A stretch of DNA of 64,000 nt from Antedon mediterranea (Eukaryota > Echinodermata > Crinoidea > Comatulida > Antedonidae), in assembly GCF_964355755.1 (NCBI RefSeq), contig NC_092678.1, forward strand, positions 7,040,922 through 7,104,921, in the 5' to 3' direction. Positions 25,105 to 35,100 of this stretch are shown here, in pieces (the first letter of the stretch is position 1; each line of letters begins with the position of its first letter). Both the position numbers and the translations under genes were made by a program. A model generated the notes under the pieces. The model searched no databases, was not told the DNA's origin, and worked only from the letters and a program-made list of their open reading frames with translations.

Positions 25105-25280
25105 AATAAATTAACTTAGGAAAGAGAAAAAGAGGAAGACAGAAAAGAAGGTGGAGAGATGATCTAACAACATACATTGGAACGGCTGCATGGACTAGGA
25201 CAGCAAGAATTAGACAGAAATGGAAATGTTATAAGGAGGGCTTCATTCAATATATGGATAAACTATGCCTAGATAGATAG
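25105..25280 (+). pseudogene. LINE ORF C-terminal remnant
   Basis: Translation gives a basic GKRKRGRQKRRWRDDL segment, then AAWTRTARIRQKWK. This matches the RR.W.DD, W and A.DR..W pattern at the end of many LINE polyproteins. It ends in a (GATA)n tail. No RT precedes it. Confidence 0.6.
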
Positions 25281-25773
25281 ATAGATAATAAATTGTTTTC
25301 AAAGATTTTGAAAGGATAGAAAACAAAAGAGAATTCCTATTATTTTATCAATAGACTACAGAACCTATGACTCAAAATGCTAAATTTCCTAGCCTACTGT
25401 ATAATTCAGAATTTGAATTTATCATTGTTCAGGGTACGTACTATTATAATGCATTATACAAATTTTAATATTGAGAATATGTAAATATCTTTGTAATTCA
25501 GCTAAGGCTGCGATGACGATATCAAAATTTAAAAAATGATTAAAAAAATCAGTTGATTTATTGACATAAAGTTGCTATAAGCAAGGTTTATGAATTATTA
25601 TCAAAACAAATAGCTATAAATCAACCGAAGCTGATTTTATTTGGTTAGATTTTGAACCTTCAGCTCAAATTATTATTTGACAAAATATGGGAAACTATGA
25701 CAATTATAGGTGGCAGCATTTCAGAATTTGAAATGAAAAAGAAATGGATAGATAAACTATCGTGTTTGTCTCA
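25281..25773. other. Intergenic, no gene seen
   Basis: AT-rich, nothing recognised. Confidence 0.4.
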
Positions 25774-26038
25774 TTTAAAGTTGTATTGTCCACCAAAAAA
25801 CACGAAAAAAGATTAATCAAATCAGAATTTGAATATGTTATATTATAAATAATATAAAATGTTTTCACTTTCAATCAAAAATGCATTGGCTGGCAGCCAA
25901 TTTGACCATTTTTGCTTTAATAAATTAAATTTTTTCCAGGTACCGTAAATTGATTTTTTTCCTATCTATTTAATAATAGAATATTTAACAAACATTTTTT
26001 TAAGAATTATTTTTTTCAGGGGAACAAAACATCTTTAA
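25774..26038 (+). mobile_element. MITE family C copy
   Basis: Begins TTTAAAGTTGTATTGTCC and ends GGGGAACAAAACATCTTTAA. It contains GCATTGGCTGGCAGCCAATTT (a palindrome core) and TTTTTCAGG, as in the copy at 37234-37586. Non-coding. Confidence 0.75.
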
Positions 26039-26189
26039 GGTTATTTGGGGAATGGATAGAAATATTCATGAGTTGCAGGTAGACATTCCTCTCCTTTCTG
26101 ATTACTGTAGTTGCTAGAATGTGTGGCATTTTGTGATTCAAATCTGAAATAAATTTGTTAAACAAATCACAATTTTGAATGTAGAATTA

Positions 26190-26545
26190 TTAAGAATACA
26201 ATCAGGTCCGTTATTCATTCATTCAACCTTTTATTTCTGTTGTTCGTTTGTACATTTTTTATTTAATTCAGTTTAACCGTGACCAGCTTTCATTTAATTA
26301 CAGGTGCCGACTTCGGCCCTCTAATGATCCCACCTGATTTTTCGTTCCACGATCTAATCGGAAAGCTGGTCACAATTCTTTTTCTGTTATCGATCCACGG
26401 ATCTGGAACGCGCTACCTGTCGATTTGAGAGTAGCGAATTCGGCACCGTCAACTTAAAACTTTTCTTTTAAATTAATTACTACGTACTGTTAGTAGGCGC
26501 TCTGTTCTTTGTAGGGCGCCATATAAAAACTTGTATAGAATAGAA
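26190..26545 (+). pseudogene. LINE 3' end with GGCGC hairpin tail
   Basis: A frame-disrupted stretch at 26340-26450 reads RDPRIWN.LPVDLR-like sequence, a common C-terminal signature of CR1/jockey-type LINE proteins. The 3' end TAGGCGCTCTGTTC..GTAGGGCGCC forms a hairpin, then ATATAAAAACTTG and GAATAGAAT. Confidence 0.6.
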
Positions 26546-27189
26546 TCTCGGCGGGTCCATAGAAAGAAAAATGACATAAATTAATTAAAAATAAACAAGA
26601 CTGTACTAATTACTATACTCATCTTCCATACAGTAGAATTCTACGAAATAAGGACGTCTAAAAAATATCAATACTTTAGAGTAACCATACTTACTATTAA
26701 AATTGAAATTTCTTTGTGAAAAATGTTTAGATACAAAGTCACCCCCATGGCAATTCAAGGCAATATTAATTATAAAGTGACAAGTATATCACATTGTGTC
26801 ATGCTCAGTACCTGGATACATTAGACTAAGTTTCAGGCATTTTTTTTACATTTACAGTAAACAAATTGTAGAGTAGTTCAATTTGCAAACTTTAAAATCC
26901 CTTTAGGATACATTTATAATAATGGCATTGTATTCGATGACGACAATGCTACATTGTAATGATATAATGTTGATTATAGTATTGTCATACTAATACTCTT
27001 TTCACACTATCAGTAATTATCCTGGATATCAAATATTTCATTGTCATTATAATATTCATTTCAACTTTGTGTCACTTCACCTGAATAAATTTCTGCTATT
27101 TTGATTGGACGAATTGTGGGTCACATGGCATGCAAATGTAGGCTATGTCTAACGATCTTGTAATTAGTTTACTTTTTTGTCATCTTTTC
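26546..27189. other. Intergenic, no gene seen
   Basis: Nothing recognised. Confidence 0.4.
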
Positions 27190-27440
27190 GTGTAGAAAAA
27201 AAAATTCTAGCACACAAAGAAAAATCTGTGTGAAATCCAATAGCAGCATTGTTAGATATTCTAACAAAAATAGCAATACAATCTCTCCTTCACAACAAGA
27301 TGAGGACAATGCCATCCACCAATGGCAAGAACCTACTTTATAGAATGTTATAAAACAAATAATGAATGTTTTTATATTCATGCCATTGTAAAAATTTCTT
27401 TCACCACATGAAATTATTCGTACCATCGCACTCATATCAT
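27190..27440 (-). repeat. Dispersed repeat family D, minus-oriented copy
   Basis: ATCTGTGTGAAATCCAATAG, AATACAATCTCTCCTTCACAAC and AAACAAATAATGAATG are the reverse complement, in reverse order, of words in 21440-21640. ACATGAAATTATTCGTACCA at the end resembles the palindrome at 24605-24680. Confidence 0.65.
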
Positions 27441-28185
27441 AAGCATTCATTAATTATATACTAACAGTATATATATATATGTCCTTCTCAAAGTTGAAAA
27501 TATCCTGTTCACACACAAAACACAATATGTACCAAACACACAATTTTGACATGGTAGCAAAGTGATGCTGTATGTTGCTATGAATGTGGCCAGTGGGCAA
27601 ATATAGATTTCCTTGGAATAGAAAATAAAATGGTAATGTAGAAAAAATTGTAGATTAAGATATATCTGAAGAAAGATAAAATGCAACAGTTGTGTCACCG
27701 TGAGCCATTATTCTTTCAACATAATTGACAGCCTTGAGAAAAAACAGTTTGATTTTCATTATTTTTTCTTTACAAATAGTGGAAAAGGTAGGTTAAATAT
27801 GTATTTCACGAAGAGCAAAATACAGAAGAGTGTTAGTGATAATAAACAATAATTAAATTAATGTAGCACTTTTCATCATGAAGAAAAGGAGAAACAGTAG
27901 TTTGCTAATCATTTTAACCAAAGACTTTTTAAAAAAAGCTAGAGAGTAAACAAAAAAAAGAGCAAAGTGATAACTATAGAGCTGGGGTATTCAAAATGAC
28001 CATGCCTGCAATATCTGTTTAAAAATATACTGTTCAAATAATCATAATAGAATATCTCCAACTGTAATACTATTCCCACTGTCTGCTGCAATGGTTCATT
28101 TGTTTAGTGTCAACTGTAATAATGTCAAAACTAAAATAAAAAAGAGATCTTTTTACCTCATAAACTACGGAAGACTATAATTAGT
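27441..28185. other. Intergenic, no gene seen
   Basis: A short (TA)n tract lies at 27467-27480. The minus ORF at 27450-27698 has no domain. Confidence 0.4.
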
Positions 28186-28480
28186 GGAGGCAATCTTGAT
28201 CTGGATCCTAATTCTGGACCACTTTTAATATCAAACAAATTTTAGACGCGAAATCTTTACTAAATTAAAAAATACGACTAAAGGTACAGTATACTGTAGC
28301 TACATAGACCCCATTGGGTTTTGGAGGCAATCCAGACCTGGATCCCAATTCTGGACCACTTTTTACCATTCATACTAATTTTAATTAACTAATTTCGGAC
28401 TTTTAAATACTAAATATAAGCCATCATAAAAGTAAGACCTAATCCTGATTATGGACCACATTGGCTGTGCTCACCATCTG
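28186..28480 (+). repeat. Tandem duplication, period about 135 bp
   Basis: GGAGGCAATCTTGATCTGGA plus TCC (28186) recurs as GGAGGCAATCCAGACCTGGA (28321), each followed by ATTCTGGACCACTTTT. A third degraded copy, CTAATCCTGATTATGGACC, lies at 28440. Confidence 0.7.
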
Positions 28481-29299
28481 AAAAATACATCTGTATCATT
28501 CATTTAGACAACTCCCTGTTTGATAATTTTAAGCAATTGAAATTTAAAACACTGTATAAAGATATTTTTTAATTCAGGTCAGCCCTTGGCAGCAAAATGA
28601 ATCTCTGATTTCTCTTTAATTTTTCTAATGATTTCTTCTTTTTATTAAAAATGTTTTTTTGAATAACTCAATTCAACTTCAATCTACATTAGACTGTGCT
28701 TACGATTGTATAAAATACTAATATAAATCAAGCTTTACGTCAAACCGCATTGTTGTACGTTGGTTATGTTGTCTTACGTAAATGGACATACCGTGTCCTG
28801 GGAACAATTCCAATATTACATAAAACTAATTGTCGGTATGCAAGAAAGACTTGTTTGGAAAATGACCTTGAACAGTAGTATAACGATATAGTAATAGAAA
28901 ATTATCTTAATCATGAATATTCATATATGCAAATTAGAAAAACTAAATGTAAAAGCATTGTTGAATAGGAATTAATAATACTAAAATACTTAATTAGAAA
29001 TAACAAATTAATTGGTAAAAACCCAGCAACATTCAAAAATTCTATCAAATCATATTAATTTATCCATACAGTTAATTCATTTGAATATATTAACTTAATT
29101 TCATAAAAATAATTATGTATTAATCGTGTAGTGGCATGCAAAATCTAGAAAAGTTTTGAAATATTTTGGACAGTTGGCACTGAAACATACAGAATATTAT
29201 TTTAATAATAACTGTATATAATTTAATTTAGTTTTATAATTTTAATGTTTCTTTATTGTAACTAACTCAAGTATGATTTAATAAACATAGTTTTTACTG
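28481..29299. other. Intergenic, no gene seen
   Basis: Very AT-rich; nothing recognised. Confidence 0.4.
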
Positions 29300-29590
29300 T
29301 ATGGTTTTAATGAAATGTGTTAATAATTTCATGTGAAAATAGAATGTTAAAAGTTTTATAATGTTTTTATTTATTTTTTGAGATGATTTAATAAATTCAG
29401 ATGTTTACTGTTTTTAATGAAATATGTGTGTATAATAATTTCATGTGACAATAGAATATGTTGAAAAGTTTTATAATGTTTTTATTTGTTTTTCGAGATG
29501 ATTTAATAAATTCAGATGTTTACTGTTTTTAATGAAATATGTGTGTATAATAATTTCATGTGAAAATGGAATATTTATAATGTTAAAATA
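29300..29590 (+). repeat. 115-bp tandem repeat, about 2.5 copies
   Basis: TTTTTAATGAAATATGTGTG begins units at 29411 and 29526. Each contains AGTTTTATAATGTTTTTATT and GAGATGATTTAATAAATTC. A more diverged unit precedes them. Confidence 0.85.
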
Positions 29591-29636
29591 TTTTATCATG
29601 TTTTAATTATTCAAGATGATTTTAAAGGTTCTGTTT

Positions 29637-29765
29637 ATGCACCTCTCCCGGAGGTCTCTATTGAGTCATACAATTGACAAGTTCTTTTGTTTTATATTTG
29701 TAATATATTTTTGAACTTGTCAATTGTTTGACCCACTGTACGATCACCGGGAGAGGTGCATCATG
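29637..29765. mobile_element. Foldback MITE, arms about 50 bp
   Basis: TGCACCTCTCCCGGAGGTC and CATACAATTGACAAGTTC on the left pair with GAACTTGTCAATTGTTTGAC and CACCGGGAGAGGTGCA on the right. A left-arm-only copy (CCTCACCCGGTGGTCTATAT, CAATTGACAAGTTC) lies at about 29992-30040. Between them runs a region with repeated GATGCATCAT / AAGGGTGCATCA words. Confidence 0.75.
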
Positions 29766-30251
29766 GATGCATCATTTATAAATAATTATTGATGCAAGGG
29801 TGCATCAGAAAACCTAGATGGTACAACACATGAATGAATGGTGTTAATGTTTGTCACTTTACCGCTCACTATATCATGGACATGGTCACAATGCATCAAA
29901 ATGGGTGCGTCATGGTCACCTAAAGACAAGTTCCTATTTGATGCAAGTGTGCATCATTCATAAGGTATGATGCACATCAGACAAATGACGAACCTCACCC
30001 GGTGGTCTATATTGGGTCATACAATTGACAAGTTCATTTGTTTTATATTATATTATATGTATACTTTTACTTATTTTATATAGGTATATATATATATCAT
30101 TGATTTACATTATACACAATAATATTTAAAAAACCGTTGCGAATTAAAGTTGGAATTTATTCTGACTTGTTAAGCCTCCACTGATTGTGAGGGCGTTTGT
30201 TGTATGAGAGAATGTATCTTGTGGGTGAAAATCTGTGCTAATACCATACAT

Positions 30252-30323
30252 GGCTCTGTGGTCTAGTGGTATGATACTCGCCCTGTAAGCGAGAGGTTGC
30301 AGGTTCGAATCCAGCCAGAGACA
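30252..30323 (+). tRNA. tRNA-like gene, anticodon TGT by position (Thr), possibly pseudogene
   Basis: 72 nt with a 7-bp acceptor stem (GGCTCTG / CAGAGAC, one mismatch) and A box TGGTCTAGTGG. The anticodon stem is CTCGC/GCGAG with loop CCTGTAA, and the B box is GGTTCGAATCC. A TTTTTT Pol III terminator follows directly. The body resembles tRNA-Pro genes but the loop reads TGT. Position 33 is C instead of the near-universal U, and the T stem has an A-A mismatch. This argues for a SINE-related or decaying tRNA. Confidence 0.6.
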
Positions 30324-30427
30324 TTTTTTCATACAACTAAAAAATATGAAACTTTCGCCAATGAGCTATGCTCGACGCGATTATGAGATCATGTTCCGAA
30401 TATGAGCACTGTTTCTATAATTTACAG

Positions 30428-30431
30428 TATG

Positions 30432-30467
<36 letters not shown>
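30428..30467. repeat. (TA)n microsatellite
   Basis: Uninterrupted TA dinucleotides. Confidence 0.9.
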
Positions 30468-30649
30468 AATCTGCACACAGTACTGTTTCAAAATGCAAAA
30501 CTGGCACAAAATATAGCCTGAGCGAGTTATGGGGGACAGGGTACACTGATTATGAACACAAAGAGTGCACAAACCCAACGAGCGTGCTTTGCAAAATGCT
30601 ATGGTATTCACAACATAATTATATTATGTCAACTTGTACCATTAAAATT

Positions 30650-31016
30650 TTATTTACCTTCGCCAAGGAGGTATATGTAATCGATCGCGTGTGTTTGTTT
30701 GTTTGTCTGTTGGTTTGTTAGCATACTCAAAAAGTAATTACAATCTTTACCAAAATGAATTTCTTTTCAAATTCAATCAATGATTTTCGCGTTGCTGTTC
30801 TATTGTTAGTCAACTGAAGCTATTGTTAATAGGCTTGTTACAAACCATTACACCAATCTCGCATACACATGCTTGTAGTGAAATTAGCCTAAATCACAAA
30901 CAGCATTAAGACACACACAAATATATATATATATATTTTTTTTTTCCCAGAGAAATCTTATGTAGGAGAATTTTACAGTAGGCGGAGGTATGCACTCTCG
31001 AAGTGGCTTTCTAGTT
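30650..31016 (+). mobile_element. Widespread CCAAGGAGG dispersed element
   Basis: Begins TTACCTTCGCCAAGGAGGTA, continues CGATCGCGTGTGTTTG with (GTTT)n, and ends GGCGGAGGTATGCACTCTCG plus AAGTGGCTTTCTAGTT. The start (GCCAAGGAGG) and end (GGCGGAGGTATGC) are those of a non-coding repeat I know from many marine animal genomes. The name and class are not certain to me. A left-end fragment lies at 21378. Confidence 0.65.
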
Positions 31017-32139
31017 TCATGTTTTTTTCTTTGTGATAATATTTCTATTTTCCGCAGGGTCTTACGACTACAGACAATTCCTTGTCTTTGTAAGATCCCT
31101 GTAACAATTTAAATACTTATATTGCTGAATAAATGTGAATTTCATGAATGATCGTAAAATCAAAATGGTACTGGGTATGATCAACTAGAGTTCCTGCACT
31201 CAACTGAACACCCATAGAAGCACTGATTAGGAAAGCTTATCTAGTTGGTAACTGGAATGGTCTCAAGATGATTTTTAAATGTTTATGTTTAATGCAATGT
31301 GTGCAATGTTTTGCGACAATAATATGTAATGTTATTACAGTACATGTAGCAATTAATAAACAGATCTTCTAGAACTTAACTTGAAAATAATAATCTATAG
31401 TAGGCTAAAATTTATAGTATAACATTATGAGAAATAAGAATGCTTTTTACAAAATCATTGATTATTATTATTGATTGATCGATTGGTGTTTGGGAATTTA
31501 TTTTATTTCAGTTAGATCAGCCAAGTTAATTTTTCCTAGGTAAACATCACAAGCACGATGACGCAGACTACTGTATGTATGTATGTAAACCATAGAGGGT
31601 GCTATTACAAATTCTACAAAAGATATTATAGATTAAACTAGGTGCTAAAGGCATAAAATACAGTACCAAGAACTTATTTCACCTTCAGTATATGACAATT
31701 CATTAAGCATCTTACGAACCGATGATACACAGTGGTATGTATCTTATCTCTTTCTAGAGCCTATAGTAAATTGTCGAGGTCTGTAATTTGGTAACAAAAG
31801 TATGAAGTTGTTGATAATATTTAATATAATACTAGGTGTGTGTTAAAATTATTTACCCCATTGTTTCATAAACATTCATTTATTAGCAACTTAATTTTAT
31901 AGTACTTGTGACTTAAAAAAGGATTTTTTTTAACAAATTATTATTTTTTTGGACAACTGAGTGATTTGAGATGATGTTTTTGTAGGCAAGTTCATTCTCT
32001 CGTCGTCCTACATTTTCACCACTCGTATGTCAATCAGTTATATTTTTAACTAGCAAACTCCCTCATCCATCAAAAATTTAATGTAACTGTGATAAAAACG
32101 TACTTACAAATATTCATCCTTCAGGGGTAAAAGGTGCAA
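31017..32139. other. Intergenic / 3' flank of the minus-strand gene
   Basis: Contains the inverted match to 16770 (AATGATCGTAAAATCAAAATGG at 31147). A minus-strand AATAAATG near 31878 is a possible polyadenylation signal for the gene that follows. Confidence 0.4.
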
Positions 32140-35100
32140 TTATTGTCCGAATTTATCAGACCAGGTGCGAGACACCTGTTGTGAACTCAGTTTTCGTTTG
32201 CTTTCCTGAAGTAGCTGTTGCCGCATTTCTAGCAGTCTGCTAAACATCTTTGGCGTCTCAAACTCAAGTGTCGGATTATTAAATTTTGTTCTTGAACGAC
32301 TTCTTAGATTATACCTCCCAGTGGACATACTTACCTATTGTAAATAAAATTGATTTTATAATATATAATAAAAATGATTTTACTGAAGATACTGCAGTAA
32401 CTAAATTGTATAAATACCTCTTTAACCGGTTGATGCAATTATTTAGCAAGCATTTATGTGGAGTAATCACACACATGTTTATTGCCGTGCATGTGCCTAC
32501 TTATACATTGAAAGAAAGTAAAATTAACTACATACTTCATAGTTTAAAAAAATATATAGTAAATTTAATTTTCATCCATTTATGGAAATTCCATTGCTTG
32601 CATTTATCAATATCATATAACTGTTAAATACGGCTGAATAAGATGCCAGTTTATGGTCAATTGCATAGTCATGCATGGCTATGATGCCTGGTTGCAGCGT
32701 GTCATATCAAAGCCAAAAAAGTGATTTACTAAAGAAATTATAATCATGTTTACAATTCATTATTTTATACAACTATATCAGTAAGAACGTACAGAAAAGA
32801 AGGCTGGTATTTATTTTATTTTTTATTTTTATTTTATTCAATCGAAACCAACAGCGATAATTACCGCCACTAACAGGTTTGATACAAACAAAGCCAGGTA
32901 CAGTATGGTCACCTGCTCCATTTAAATGAAACACACCAGCTAATATCGCACTCGGACAAGCTCAGAGAAAGACCAAAAGGAAGACCAAAGACAACATGGA
33001 TTGCAAACATCAAAAAAGAAACAGAACAGAGTGGCGAACACATGTGAGACGCGCAATGTCTAATGATGATTAGCAAGATATCATTTTATGTTTTGAAAAA
33101 ATGTTTATCATTTATGTCATAAAGTAATTGTCCATTCTCCTCAAACTAATCAACACAGAACTTTATTTATAGCACCATGTTACAAGGAATCAGAAATTGT
33201 AACGTCAATGAAATACTCTCTATTTTTAGCATACAGAAACAGGGTAATTTCAGGGTTTATTACATGACATTCTTTAAAATTAATGGAAATACATTTGTAC
33301 ATTAATCGTTTCTTTTTATTAGCTAACAGAGGAATTAAAACTGACTTGTTCAGAGCAATGTTCTAAAATGCTAACTATCTATAGACTAACACATGTTGGA
33401 CTAAAGGTTCTCAAACCTATTAAATGAGAATTTCCTTTCTATAAGACATCCTGAACCTATTTTTACATTTTTATGACCCAAGTCATTAATGTGGTCGAGA
33501 CTTTAAGGGCCTGTTCAGACAGAGAGATTTATGCTTCGTATTATATGCAGCGTACAACTCCATACGGTAGGTCTGAACCAGGAAAAGATTAACGGAAGCC
33601 ACCTCTTACATACTACACTGGTTTTTTGTTTGTTACGACAGCTTTAGTTAGTGAACAACTCTTACAATAAAAAAAATGTCATGCATCAACGATTTAATCT
33701 TGCACCCAAATCTGTGACACTTCAGAAAGTGAATAGTTAATCGAGTCTGAAAACTTTGCTGTTCAGAAGCGCACCTTCATGGATCTGAACATACTGTGTA
33801 TCCATAGATTACTTCAGTACTACTGTTTGTCAGTACAATACAGCCATAATGCGTTAAAACACTGGTTCTTATCAGATCATGATCACCAACGTTAAGCAAC
33901 ATAGGACCGGGTTTGAGCCCATCTGCTGTGCCATTTCGATTTTATCCTAAACAAAATACATTGCCTTGTCCTACGGATATACATTAAACCTAATCCAAAT
34001 GTCCTCAGTTTCCAGTTTAAGCTTAAGGATAATAAATACTTGCACCTTTACTTTAAAAATTTCGAGAAAAGGTAACAATAAATATTTGTACATATTTAAC
34101 TGTCATGTCAATTCTATGGAGTATGATACATTTATGATATTTGTAACAAATTAGAAATTTTAACTTACGAAACCTATGATATCTGTGAACGCGCAAAACC
34201 CCAATAGAAATTCAACAAAAATGTGCATACCAGAATTCTCCAGACTTGCAATAAGTCAAAAAAATATATTCATTCACGGACCAAATATTTGGAACCCGCT
34301 CTATAAAACCAAAATCCTAATAATGTTAAAAAGAAACTAAAGAAATGATATTGAAGATACTAAAAAAGAGGGGGAAAAATAAACAAAAAACATTAGGCCT
34401 ATTACACTGAGATGATCATGATCGGTATAGTGCTTCCAGGGGACAAACAGGGTTCATCCTGTTTTTTTTCCCTTTTATACCTCACCTGTGGTAGTCACTT
34501 TGATTGTTGGTGGCGCTTATGTTCGTCACTATTAAGTAGAGGGGAATTTCCCCTTTTCCCCACTGGGGAATGCCTCACCGAAGTTTCTGACCAGTCGTCC
34601 CATGTTTTTTTGTACATAATTTTCTCTCTTTTTTATGAATGTTGTCTGGCATGTATTATGTTCCAAACTGACAAACACCCACTCCTTTTGGTATATTGTA
34701 AATGTAATTGTGAATAAATATATTCTCTAATTTGTTTTTTTTAAATTTTAATAAGACAACTTCAAAGAATCATTGCATAAGAGTATTGAAAGTGGTTAAT
34801 AAAACATTATATTATAATAACATTTGCTCTTTTAAATTATAACAAAATGAGAGGTACATGAGATCACAAGATTGCGAGCATGTACCTCTCATTTTGTTAT
34901 AATTTAAAAGAATAAATAATTCAACAACTTGTATTTAAAGAATACATTATAAATTGTATGAATTGTATGTTATAAAAAATAGATCATTTTGTTATAATTT
35001 ATAGGTCCTCACATGACATGACATTGCCTACTGGGACAAAAGCCTGCTGGCACTCAGACAATTGGACTGCGTGATTGGGGTCTACATAATTGTTACGAAC

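Noticed and set aside
30144-30332. Minus-strand ORF reading WLDSNLQPLAYRAS
   Set aside because: This is the antisense of the tRNA-like gene at 30252-30323, a common spurious prediction.
34412-34717. 101-codon ORF with Cys-rich sequence
   Set aside because: Sits in the 3' UTR-like part of a LINE remnant; ends at its AATAAA; no domain.
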